DNA of 64,000 bases from Pseudoalteromonas sp. NBT06-2 (GTDB lineage: Bacteria > Pseudomonadota > Gammaproteobacteria > Enterobacterales > Alteromonadaceae), in the NCBI RefSeq assembly GCF_002276045.1, contig NZ_NQMR01000001.1:1-64000 (forward strand), written 5' to 3'. Under the pieces are notes generated by a model. That model made no database searches, was not told the DNA's origin, and saw nothing but the letters and a program-made list of their open reading frames with translations. Within the stretch, counting starts at the first letter, position 1. The number at the start of each line of letters is the position of its first letter. Positions 1 through 8,017 of this stretch are shown piece after piece. A program made the translations under genes and the position numbers.

Positions 1-14
1 TCAAAGTCATGTTA

Positions 15-506
15 TTACGCAGCAAACTTATAAAAAACATTCAGCGCTGTAAATAATGAAGAAAAACTTTGTTGACTAAGGCATTGTTCTTTATCTATAA
101 AAGGGCGCCAATTTTCATTTTGGATTCGAGTTCCATTAATATTTTTATAACGCCATTGAACTGAACTTGCAATCCATTTATCTCCTGGCTTAACAACAAA
201 TTCTACATACTCTTCTAAGTCGACACGTTTTAAATCAAATACCGATATATCCTTTATATGCCAAGACCAAAGGTAAAATCTTTCGATTTCGCCTCTAAAC
301 CGATTAAATGTGCCTTCGGATTTCCTTCCGTATACAAACAAAAATTGATATAAAAAATTAAGATCACTATGAATATGTAAAATAGTTTTACTTTTTTTTG
401 CTATAAACCGAGATAATTGAGGGTAGTCTAGATGAAGCGTATTATTTTCAAGGTGTGAAATTTGAAGACGGAGCTGTTTTAATGTATCAACTAATGCTAT
501 CAGCAT
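15..506 (-). pseudogene. N-terminal part of a tyrosine recombinase (integrase), truncated
   Basis: The 163 residues resemble the core-binding (SAM-like, N-terminal) domain of phage-type tyrosine recombinases. There is a helical segment with TFNRFRGEIERFYLWSW, a middle stretch with KWIASSVQWR, and a last helix SLFTALNVFYKFAA, where such proteins normally continue into the catalytic domain. Here a TAA stop follows at once, so none of the catalytic residues (R..HxxR..Y) is encoded in this frame. The catalytic half may lie beyond the left window edge in another frame or be lost. No clear Shine-Dalgarno precedes the ATG. The upstream region carries a LexA-type box. The family call is by sequence pattern only; the truncation is seen directly. 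Confidence 0.6.
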
Positions 507-540
507 ATATTTTTAAACTGTATATTTAATTTTTAGGTAT

Positions 541-568
541 ATTATATTTTATCTGTATAAATGTACAG
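541..568 (-). promoter_or_regulatory. SOS-type promoter: LexA box over the -35 region
   Basis: CTGTATAAATGTACAG at 553-568 fits the gammaproteobacterial LexA operator CTGT-N8-ACAG with an AT-rich centre. On the minus strand a perfect TATAAT lies at 541-546, about 17 bp downstream of the -35 position, which falls inside the box. The recombinase ATG at 506 is 35 nt further on. This layout would let LexA block the promoter of the truncated integrase. Control by LexA is inferred. Confidence 0.6.
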
Positions 569-1136
569 TAAGCACTTTAAGTCCGATACCTGTTAGTACT
601 GGACATTGGTGGTTTTACAATAATTCAAGTATAAAAATCAAACAATAAATGCAACGTTAATTTATATATTAACGATAAGCACTATATTAATAATAATTTA
701 ACACCCCATTTAACATAATATCATTTATGGGCTATAAAGGTTTGAGATAGCCAAACAACTTAAGTAAATACCATTAACAATCGTTGCATTTCATCGATCA
801 TTACTTTTATTTATTCTTGTATTTATTATTTATATCTGTATAGTACGCAATTCTCCGACAGGTGCTAGAGATTTTTTAATAATCCAACTTAAACTAAATT
901 TAAGTTCAGCCAAGTTCGGTAAGTCATCTAACAGTTTGTAAAACGACTAGATGAGTACATAAACTGAGGTTGAAAGCATCTGTGAAAATTTATTGTTCAA
1001 ATAAATTTAATTCACACTAAGACTGAGATTAAACATTTGTATGAAAGTCGATTAGACTTTTATCACGTATTTTGGATCAAAGGGATGTCTTCTCAGCTTT
1101 TGCCTCATTCTTTAGAAGAATAGATAAGAGACATAC
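569..1136 (+). promoter_or_regulatory. Long leader region of deaD with a candidate promoter
   Basis: This 568-bp gene-free stretch precedes deaD. A candidate sigma-70 promoter is TTGTAT (817-822), 16 bp, TATAGT (839-844), which would give a 5' untranslated region of nearly 300 nt. Within that region are small hairpins, for example AAAGTC/GACTTT at 1044-1060 and an AAATTTATT/AATAAATTT pair near 986-1008. Long structured leaders are known for cold-shock helicase mRNAs such as E. coli csdA. A similar role here is inference. No ORF of note was found in the stretch. Confidence 0.35.
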
Positions 1137-3026
1137 ATGACTGATAGCACAAACATTACATTTGAATCATTAAATTTAAACTCTGCTGTTTTACAATCAA
1201 TTACAGAAATGGGCTATACAACACCAACACCAATACAAAAGCAATCTATACCAATACTATTAGAAGGTGGCGACGTATTAGGTGAAGCACAAACTGGTAC
1301 TGGCAAAACAGCTGCATTTGGTTTACCAATTATATCTAGATTAGATGCAAATTTACGAGCACCACAAATGCTAGTAGTGTGCCCTACCCGCGAACTTGCA
1401 ATACAAGTAGCTGAAGCATTAACAGATTTTTGTAAGCATATGCGTGGCATGTTTGTAACAACTGTTTATGGTGGTCAATCATATACTCCTCAGTTACGTG
1501 ATTTAAAACGTGGTCCACAAATCGTTGTTGGAACACCTGGCCGTATGATGGATCACATCAAAAAAGGTCGACTGAATTTAGATAACTTAAAAGCATGTGT
1601 TTTAGATGAAGCTGATGAAATGCTTAACATGGGTTTTTTAGAAGATATCGAGTGGATCTTAGAACATGTTCCAAGTGAAACTCAAATGGCATTTTTCTCA
1701 GCAACAATGCCAGCTCCTATTAAAAAAATTACACGTCAATTCTTAACCGATCCAACACACATAAAAATTGAATCTATTAAAGAAAATAAAGCAAAAATCA
1801 CACAAAAAGCATGGCGTGTTGGCCGTATAGGTAAAAATACTGGTTTAGAAAGAATCGCTGAAATTGTTGATTATGATGCAATGATTGTTTTCGTCAGAAC
1901 AAGAAACGATACAATCGTTTTAGCTGAACACCTTAATAGTAAAGGTTTTTCTGCATCAGCATTAAACGGTGATCTACAACAACAAGATCGTGAACGTATT
2001 GTTGATCAACTTAAAACTGGAAAAATAGATATCTTGATTGCAACAGATGTTGTTGCTCGAGGACTAGATGTTCCGCGAATTTCTCATGTAATTAACTATG
2101 ATTTACCACATGATCCTGAGTCGTACGTTCACCGTATTGGTCGTACTGGTCGAGCAGGTCGTGAGGGTGAAGCAATATTATTTGCAACTGGCCGAGAAAT
2201 GCGTAGTTTACACCGCTTGGAAAGAGTTACTGATGGTCAGATTGGATCTTTTGATATGCCAACATCGGAACAGCTTGGTGAAAAACGTGTTGCCAAAACA
2301 CAAGAAAAATTACAAAAAATTATTGAAGATAATGATTTAGCACAATTCACTGAAATTCTTGAAAATGTTGCAGAAAAAACCCAATTGTCACCACTTGAAC
2401 TTGCTTCTGCATTGTTATTTGAAAGACAAATTAACATGCCATTTTTTCCAAAATCTGACCCTGTAGAACGTGCATTTGATAAAAATGAGCGTGGTTCTAG
2501 AAATGATAAGAACTCTAGAAATGACCGTAACGGCCGAGTAGATCGTGGCGAACGTAGACCTCGTCGTGATAATGGTGAATTCAATACTTACCGCTTTAAT
2601 GTTGGTCGTAGTCAAGGTGTTCGACCTGGCGATATCGTCGGTGCTGTTGCAAATGAGATTTCAATTAGCGCTAGTGATATTGGTCAAATTCGTCTATATG
2701 GTGACTTTACACATGTTGATTTACCAAAAAATATGGATAAGCAAGCTTTTGATAGATTGAAAAACGTTCAAATTCGTAGGCAAGATATTTCACCAAGTTT
2801 AGCGAGTGCAGAACAAATTCAAGAAGCCAAATCAGCTGATCAAAATAGTCAAGAGCGAAGAGGTAATGATCGCGGAAATAGAAACGATTCGCGTAGAAAC
2901 CAATCACGCGGTCGTAACGATTCTCGTGGTCGCAGTGATTCACGAAACCGTGATGATGTTTGGTCTAAGAAACCTAGAGCTAATAGTGGTAATGATTCAG
3001 GTCGTATCATCCGTCAATTTTCATAA
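1137..3026 (+). CDS. deaD: DEAD-box ATP-dependent RNA helicase DeaD/CsdA
   Basis: Unwinds RNA duplexes using ATP, and in related bacteria acts in ribosome assembly and mRNA turnover at low temperature. All helicase motifs are visible: the Q motif GYTTPTPIQ near residue 27, Walker A AQTGTGKT at 51-58, PTRELA, the DEAD box near 155, SAT, and HRIGRTGRAGR near 330. After the RecA-like core comes the DeaD-type dimerisation and RNA-binding region (NVGRSQGVRPGDIVGAVANE), then an Arg/Asn/Asp-rich basic tail. The 629-residue length fits the DeaD/CsdA class and not the shorter RhlE or SrmB. ATG at 1137 follows AAGAG. A strong terminator follows, so it is probably monocistronic. Confidence 0.95.
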   Translation: MTDSTNITFESLNLNSAVLQSITEMGYTTPTPIQKQSIPILLEGGDVLGEAQTGTGKTAAFGLPIISRLDANLRAPQMLVVCPTRELAIQVAEALTDFCKHMRGMFVTTVYGGQSYTPQLRDLKRGPQIVVGTPGRMMDHIKKGRLNLDNLKACVLDEADEMLNMGFLEDIEWILEHVPSETQMAFFSATMPAPIKKITRQFLTDPTHIKIESIKENKAKITQKAWRVGRIGKNTGLERIAEIVDYDAMIVFVRTRNDTIVLAEHLNSKGFSASALNGDLQQQDRERIVDQLKTGKIDILIATDVVARGLDVPRISHVINYDLPHDPESYVHRIGRTGRAGREGEAILFATGREMRSLHRLERVTDGQIGSFDMPTSEQLGEKRVAKTQEKLQKIIEDNDLAQFTEILENVAEKTQLSPLELASALLFERQINMPFFPKSDPVERAFDKNERGSRNDKNSRNDRNGRVDRGERRPRRDNGEFNTYRFNVGRSQGVRPGDIVGAVANEISISASDIGQIRLYGDFTHVDLPKNMDKQAFDRLKNVQIRRQDISPSLASAEQIQEAKSADQNSQERRGNDRGNRNDSRRNQSRGRNDSRGRSDSRNRDDVWSKKPRANSGNDSGRIIRQFS

Positions 3027-3040
3027 TCATTTTATAAATT

Positions 3041-3067
3041 AAAAAAGGTAGCTAAGCTACCTTTTTT
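3041..3067 (+). terminator. Intrinsic terminator of deaD
   Basis: A perfect stem AAAAAAGGTAGC/GCTACCTTTTTT with a TAA loop lies 14 bp after the deaD stop and ends in a T-run. Its A-rich left arm would also allow it to work on the other strand. Confidence 0.85.
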
Positions 3068-3120
3068 TATTGGCCTTAGTTAAAATGTTTTATAATAAAT
3101 ATTAGTCATATGGAATAAAC

Positions 3121-3411
3121 ATGAATAAGCAAACCCAAATTGAATTAGAAGCGGCAGCTTTTCGAAAGCTATTGTCACATTTAGATAATAATAAAGATGT
3201 ACAAAACATTGATCTAATGATCATTGGTAACTTTTGTCGTAACTGCCTAAGTAAATGGTTAGTTTCTGAAGCACAAGAGCGAGATGTAAATTTAGATATG
3301 GATGAAGCTAAAGAATGGGTTTATAAAATGCCATATAAAGAATGGAAGGAAAAGCATCAATTACCAGCTACAGATGAACAAATGGCAGCTTTTAATGCTC
3401 GTAAAAAATGA
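3121..3411 (+). CDS. DUF1244 family small protein
   Basis: A 96-residue soluble protein of the DUF1244 family (function unknown), widespread in proteobacteria. The hallmark is the segment FCRNCLSKWL near residues 38-47, followed by an acidic patch and an AKEWVYKMPYKEWKEKHQ-type Trp/Tyr-rich helix. The two closely spaced Cys in CRNC could bind metal, but this is not established. It is a single gene between the deaD terminator and a hairpin shared with yehS. ATG at 3121 has only a weak GGAAT-type ribosome site. The length is usual for the family. Confidence 0.85.
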   Translation: MNKQTQIELEAAAFRKLLSHLDNNKDVQNIDLMIIGNFCRNCLSKWLVSEAQERDVNLDMDEAKEWVYKMPYKEWKEKHQLPATDEQMAAFNARKK

Positions 3412-3434
3412 CATCTGTGGCATAAATTAAAGTT

Positions 3435-3471
3435 TAGCCTTAAAAAAGGCTAGACTAGTATCGCCTTTTTT
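3435..3471. terminator. Bidirectional terminator with two alternative hairpins
   Basis: Two overlapping hairpins share the A6GGC block. TAGCCTT/AAGGCTA (3435-3441/3446-3452) is closed early. AAAAAAGGC/GCCTTTTTT (3442-3450/3463-3471) ends in a T-run for the plus strand and an A-run that serves the minus strand. It lies between the convergent DUF1244 gene and yehS. Confidence 0.65.
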
Positions 3472-3472
3472 A

Positions 3473-4003
3473 CTATTTCTTAATCTGATTCCATGGTGAA
3501 TTGTCTGAAACGACATCTTTTTTCTCGGAAGGTCTAAATTTCTCACACAAACCAATTAAGAAATTTCTTAATAATTGATCGCCACAAGGCTTAAAGTTTC
3601 GTGTTCCGCGCTTTCTAAATAGTGCGGTTAATTCTGTTTTAGAGAATCTAAATCCTGCTTTTTTCATTACATCAAGCATATCATCATCTTTAAATTCTAA
3701 TGCGATTCTTAATTTTTTCATTATAATATTATTATTAAGCCTTACAACTTCAGTAGTGCTTTTAGCAGGATTTGAAGCGTTATCTTCTCTAACACCACGA
3801 TTTTTTATAATTAAACCATCTAAAAATTTTTCTAATACAACGTCAGTACATTCCACAAAAGCTTCATCGTCATCTTTTTTAAGAAGGCAGCTAATCGAAA
3901 ATTTAGTTATTTTATGTGCAGACAATGCGAAAATATCCACCATTGACTCTTCACGTAAATTAAGTGCATAACGTAAACGGCGTAATACTAGGTTATTAAT
4001 CAT
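3473..4003 (-). CDS. YehS-like DUF1456 protein
   Basis: Contains two tandem DUF1456 repeats. The first (about residues 1-60) begins NNLVLRRLRYALNLREESMV and the second (about 90-155) begins NNNIIMKKLRIALEFKDDDM, each with the family pattern N(D/N)xxLRxLRxAL and a following acidic turn. Each repeat ends in a LLRKRG-like or LLKKDDDE segment and an LxxFLxGL helix. Function is unknown; E. coli YehS is the reference member. ATG at 4003 is preceded by TTTGGAGTTTCT, a good ribosome site. It converges with the DUF1244 gene. The C-terminal 20 residues are polar and variable. Confidence 0.85.
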   Translation of the reverse strand: MINNLVLRRLRYALNLREESMVDIFALSAHKITKFSISCLLKKDDDEAFVECTDVVLEKFLDGLIIKNRGVREDNASNPAKSTTEVVRLNNNIIMKKLRIALEFKDDDMLDVMKKAGFRFSKTELTALFRKRGTRNFKPCGDQLLRNFLIGLCEKFRPSEKKDVVSDNSPWNQIKK

Positions 4004-4156
4004 AGAAACTCCAAAATAAGGTCGGATAAAATAGCATGAATTAGGAAAATAGTCATGTTTGAATAAATGAAATTATTAAATAATGCGGTCAATAATGGAA
4101 TCATTGATGGTTTATAAAAAATATTTTCATGAGTCAGTAGGCGCTAATACTCCTAC

Positions 4157-4469
4157 TATACCCAAACCACTTCAAGATGCAGGATTCAGTTGGAATTAGA
4201 AATGCTTTAGGCAAGGCATTGATTGAAGAACATGGTTATTCCTTTTCAAAATCAATAACGCTGCATAAAGTATTTATAAACCAACCTTACAGGGACTTCT
4301 GAGCAAATCATGCTCGTTGTTGCCTGCATGGATGTAGGTACTAGAGCAATGCAGGAGCATATTGCCGGTCCATCTTTTTTTAAGGGAGTAACCATTAATG
4401 CAAAGATGCGCCTAGATCATGAATTGCTCAGCAGTCCTGAATCTCACATCTTGAAGTGGCTTGGGTATA
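4157..4469 (+). mobile_element. MITE copy A (about 310 bp, terminal inverted repeats)
   Basis: Starts TATACCCAAACCACTTCAAG and ends with the near-inverse CTTGAAGTGGCTTGGGTATA. The inverted repeats run about 28 bp with few mismatches. Nearly identical copies lie at 57313-57626 and, inverted, 62975-63288. A diverged copy lies at 43925-44208. There is no transposase; the only ORF (60 codons) is a by-product. Taking TA as the target duplication (shown for copy C), the element proper is TACCC...GGGTA. It ends 12 bp from the stop codon of the convergent FKBP gene. The rest of the 4004-4481 gap holds only the yehS promoter side. Confidence 0.85.
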
Positions 4470-4481
4470 ACATGAGAGCTT

Positions 4482-4952
4482 CTATTCAATAGCTATTAAC
4501 TCTACTTCAAAAATTAAAGTAGAACCTGCAGTAATTTTCCCTGCATTACGATTACCGTATGCTAATTGACTTGGGATCACAAAACGTACTTTATCGCCCT
4601 CTACCATCAATTGAACACCTTCACTCCACCCAGAAATGACTTGGTTTAACCCAAATGAAATTGGCTGACCACGATCTACTGAACTGTCAAATACAGAGCC
4701 GTCGATTAAAGTACCATGATAATGAACTTTAACTTTACTGGTAAGAGTTGGATTGATTTCTCCTTGCCCTTTAGAAATAAATTTATACTGTAGACCTGAG
4801 CCTGTCTCTAAAACCCCCTCTTGTATCTTATTAAATGCTAAATATTCTTTTCCTAACTTAATATTTTTTTGAGATATTTTTTTTACACTTACTTTATTAT
4901 AAAAATAAAACACAATAAGAATAATAGCGCTTATCGCTATAATCATTTTCAT
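4482..4952 (-). CDS. Membrane-anchored FKBP-type peptidyl-prolyl isomerase
   Basis: Catalyses cis-trans isomerisation of prolyl bonds. Residues 3-18 form a single hydrophobic segment (IIAISAIILIVFYFY), probably an uncleaved anchor that places the domain in the periplasm. The FKBP domain spans about residues 55-156 with KVHYHGTLIDGSVFDSS, RGQPISFGLNQVISGW, and the C-terminal IPSQLAYGNRNAGKI...LIFEVELIAI. These are the residues that build the hydrophobic active-site pocket. It is shorter than FkpA and FklB because the N-terminal dimerisation domain is missing. It is a single gene; the stop lies 12 bp from MITE copy A, so the element may supply its transcript 3' end. Confidence 0.85.
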   Translation of the reverse strand: MKMIIAISAIILIVFYFYNKVSVKKISQKNIKLGKEYLAFNKIQEGVLETGSGLQYKFISKGQGEINPTLTSKVKVHYHGTLIDGSVFDSSVDRGQPISFGLNQVISGWSEGVQLMVEGDKVRFVIPSQLAYGNRNAGKITAGSTLIFEVELIAIE

Positions 4953-5036
4953 ATAAAATCCTTAGAAAATCTAAATTAATTGTTAAAACTGTCGTATCAT
5001 AGCTGATATTGATTATCAGTGAGTAATCCAAGATAT

Positions 5037-5062
5037 AAAAAAACCCGATTAAATCGGGTTTT
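5037..5062 (-). terminator. Intrinsic terminator of asd
   Basis: An AAAACCCGATT/AATCGGGTTTT hairpin (5040-5050/5052-5062) ends, on the minus strand, in a T-run (plus-strand A-run 5037-5043). It lies 5 bp after the asd stop. Confidence 0.85.
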
Positions 5063-5066
5063 CTTA

Positions 5067-6179
5067 TCATTGCTCAGTAATGATACGCAACATGCGTCGT
5101 AGCGGCTCTGCAGCGCCCCATAGCAATTGGTCACCAACAGTAAAGGCACTGATATACTCAGGCCCCATTGCTAGTTTACGAATACGCCCTACCGGGATAT
5201 TTAATGTACCTGTCACATTTACCGGAGTTAAATCCGTTGAAGTAATATCTCTATCATTTGGAATAACTTTAACCCAAGGATTATGTCCTGCAAGTATAGA
5301 TTCAATCTTTTCTACTGAAATATCTTTTTTAAGTTTTATTGTCATCGCTTGCGAATGACAACGCATAGCACCTACCCTGACACATAAACCATCAATAGGG
5401 ATCGGCTGCTGTGATGAACCCAATATTTTGTTAGCTTCAACTTGTGCTTTCCATTCTTCTTTACTTTGCCCTGATGGCATAGGTACATCAATCCAAGGGA
5501 TCAAACTACCTGCTAATGGTACACCAAATTGCTCTGTTGAAAGCGATTCTGATTGTATTTTTTTACTTACAATTCGATCTATTTCTAAAATAGCAGATTG
5601 AGGATCATCAAGTTTATCAGCAACACTCTTATGAACTTCACCCATTTGTTTAATTAGTTCTTTCATATGTCTTGCACCAGAACCTGACGCTGCTTGATAA
5701 GTTTGTGGACTCACCCATTCAATTAGGTCTTGTTCAAACAAACCACCTAATGCAAGCAACATTAACGAAACGGTGCAATTACCGCCAACAAAAGTTTTAA
5801 CTCCTTGCTCTAAACCTTGAGAAATGACGTCTTTATTAACAGGATCAAGTACAATAATACTATCATCTTTCATACGTAGACTAGATGCAGCATCAATCCA
5901 GTAACCATCCCAACCAATTTCTTTTAGGTGTGGGTATACAGCATTAGTATAATCTCCACCTTGACAGGTTAAAATAATATCCATTTGAGCTAACGCATTT
6001 AAATCATTTGCATCCAATAACGGTCTACTGATACCTGCGAAATCAGGCCCCATCTGTCCAGATTGTGATGTGGTAAAAAAGGTAACATTTAAGTTATCAA
6101 AATCATTTTCTTTTTGCATTCTATCCATAAGAACAGAACCAACCATACCGCGCCAGCCTACAAGCCCTACTTTTTTCAT
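5067..6179 (-). CDS. asd: Aspartate-semialdehyde dehydrogenase
   Basis: Reduces aspartyl phosphate to aspartate semialdehyde with NADPH, the branch point to lysine, diaminopimelate, threonine and methionine. The N-terminus [20 protein letters not shown] is the nucleotide-binding loop. The catalytic Cys is in [17 protein letters not shown] near residue 136. [15 protein letters not shown] and [18 protein letters not shown] carry substrate-binding and catalytic residues. The length (370) matches the gammaproteobacterial Asd, not the Usg paralogue, which lacks the Cys. It is monocistronic: a terminator follows and a 140-bp AT-rich gap precedes it. ATG at 6179 is preceded by AGGGTTTTTAACT. Confidence 0.95.
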   Translation of the reverse strand: MKKVGLVGWRGMVGSVLMDRMQKENDFDNLNVTFFTTSQSGQMGPDFAGISRPLLDANDLNALAQMDIILTCQGGDYTNAVYPHLKEIGWDGYWIDAASSLRMKDDSIIVLDPVNKDVISQGLEQGVKTFVGGNCTVSLMLLALGGLFEQDLIEWVSPQTYQAASGSGARHMKELIKQMGEVHKSVADKLDDPQSAILEIDRIVSKKIQSESLSTEQFGVPLAGSLIPWIDVPMPSGQSKEEWKAQVEANKILGSSQQPIPIDGLCVRVGAMRCHSQAMTIKLKKDISVEKIESILAGHNPWVKVIPNDRDITSTDLTPVNVTGTLNIPVGRIRKLAMGPEYISAFTVGDQLLWGAAEPLRRMLRIITEQ

Positions 6180-6319
6180 AGTTAAAAACCCTAAAAATTA
6201 TTCATTAAGAACCAATTACAAATCGCGTGAGTTTTTTAGATAAATTGGTATATTTGATTTGTGAATTTAGCATTGTAAAGAAGATAAAACTAGCAACAAA
6301 TTAACAACTTTAATTTTTT

Positions 6320-8017
6320 TCATTTAAGTTTATTATGCTGTATTACGATTGTATTTTTTTGTTTTTTCGCCTTATAAAGTGCAATATCAGCTTTACTATA
6401 AAAATCTTCAAAAGAGTCATTTTTTTTAGGACTCTCACTATATATTCCAACAGAGACAGTTAAGTAATCAGATGTTGTAGATTTTTCATGCTGTATTTCT
6501 GCTTTGTGTAAAGCTAATTGTAACGATTCAATTTTTGCTTTGTGAATTTCAGCCTTAGTATTTATCATTAAAATTGCAAATTCTTCTTCCCCAATTCTAT
6601 AAGCTGAATCTCCGGTACGTTTAAACACATTTTTTATTATTGTAGTGACTTGTTTTAAGCACTTATCTCCTTGCGGATGTCCATGTGCATCATTGTACTC
6701 TTTAAAATAGTCTATATTTATAATCGCTAAGCTAATTGGCATGTTTTGACGTGCATTCTTTTTTATTTCAACAGTTAAATTTTGTTTAAACTGAGCATGA
6801 TTAAGTAATCCAGTTAAAGAATCTCGAGTTGAAAAGTTTTTCGCTTTTTCTACATAGTGTTTTAGTTGTGATAAAGCATCTTCCATATCTCCTAACTCGT
6901 CATCCTTATGAACTTCGATCTGAATATCGACATCTCCTTCGGATAACTTAAGTATTTTTTTTCTTATTTCAGTTAACCTAATTAAAAGGCTTTTATTGAC
7001 AAAAATCCACATTAAAATAAAAGAAAGACTGATACTTAATATAATCAATATTAGAAATACATAGTTAATATTGCTTACTGTATTTAAAGTCTCTAGATTT
7101 TTTGATTCCATAATATATTGTAACTTAATACTTAAGCTGTTGGATGTTTTTCCGATTGCCTTCACGATATCTTTTTGTTGCTCAATTAGCGCATTCAATA
7201 CTCCACCTAAGCGAATAACGTCGTATCGGATCTTGAATATAGAATTATTACCCGCGTATAAATCTCTTTGTTTTTCAAGCCAAGTATCTGCAAATTTTCG
7301 GTACTTATATTGCGATTCACTTGAAACTTCCATTGCGTTAAACACATTAACAGTATCTACCTTTAACGAATTAATGATATTTACATCGTTACTTGTATTT
7401 GCTTTTTTTAATAATGTTATGAACTTTATGCTATTTTTATAAAATTGATAGGCGAATTTGAGCTCAGATTGAGCATTGTCCGATGCTGGTGAAGACACCA
7501 TTTTTTTTGCAAGATATTCCATTTTAACTAATAAAGTATTCTGACTATATTCAGAAAGGCTATTAATTCTTAAGTTAAACTGGTCACTGTATAGATCTGC
7601 TTGTTTTTTTAAGTAAACTTGTCTTTTAAACTGTGGTGCAAACTTTTTATATAGTGTAATTAATCGTTGTTGTTTTTGTAATAAAATATATTCTTCATTT
7701 GGAATATTTTCATTTAATATAGTGAGTATCAAATGATCTATCTTACTCCATAATATGATAATTTTATCTATACTTTTATCGAGTTTTATTTGATCTTGCT
7801 TTAGTGCCATCCCCTCTAATTCTGTAGAAACCTCTTTACTTAAAACCGACAAATTTGAAGTTTTTTTCATAATGGGCAAAGTATTATCAATCACATCTTC
7901 ATATGAATGACTTACTCTGTCCACCAATAAGTTTGCTGCAAAAATACTAATAAGTACCAAAGTTAAGCTTAATAAAAGGGAAGTATTTAATTGGCTTTTA
8001 ATTTTCCTTGGAAACAT
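6320..8017 (-). CDS. Membrane GGDEF protein (candidate diguanylate cyclase)
   Basis: Topology: TM1 at about residues 14-31, a periplasmic region of nearly 300 residues, TM2 at about 325-345, a HAMP linker containing LSEGDVDIQIEVHKDDELGD, then a GGDEF domain (about 400-560) with DSLTGLLNHAQF, NIDYFKEYNDAHGHPQGDKCL and SVGIYSE. The signature loop reads RIGEEEF, so the second Gly of GG(D/E)EF is Glu. The inhibitory I-site RTGD is correctly spaced five residues earlier. GTP binding residues are mostly kept, but activity is uncertain. The ATG overlaps the stop of the upstream solute-binding protein gene (TAATG), so the two are translationally coupled. The periplasmic domain may receive the binding-protein signal. 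Confidence 0.88.
   Translation of the reverse strand: MFPRKIKSQLNTSLLLSLTLVLISIFAANLLVDRVSHSYEDVIDNTLPIMKKTSNLSVLSKEVSTELEGMALKQDQIKLDKSIDKIIILWSKIDHLILTILNENIPNEEYILLQKQQRLITLYKKFAPQFKRQVYLKKQADLYSDQFNLRINSLSEYSQNTLLVKMEYLAKKMVSSPASDNAQSELKFAYQFYKNSIKFITLLKKANTSNDVNIINSLKVDTVNVFNAMEVSSESQYKYRKFADTWLEKQRDLYAGNNSIFKIRYDVIRLGGVLNALIEQQKDIVKAIGKTSNSLSIKLQYIMESKNLETLNTVSNINYVFLILIILSISLSFILMWIFVNKSLLIRLTEIRKKILKLSEGDVDIQIEVHKDDELGDMEDALSQLKHYVEKAKNFSTRDSLTGLLNHAQFKQNLTVEIKKNARQNMPISLAIINIDYFKEYNDAHGHPQGDKCLKQVTTIIKNVFKRTGDSAYRIGEEEFAILMINTKAEIHKAKIESLQLALHKAEIQHEKSTTSDYLTVSVGIYSESPKKNDSFEDFYSKADIALYKAKKQKNTIVIQHNKLK

Noticed and set aside
4310-4492. 60-codon ORF inside MITE copy A, also found in copies B and C
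   Set aside because: It is repeated because the DNA is repeated. It has no ribosome site, reads through the inverted-repeat end into unique flanking DNA, and resembles no protein.
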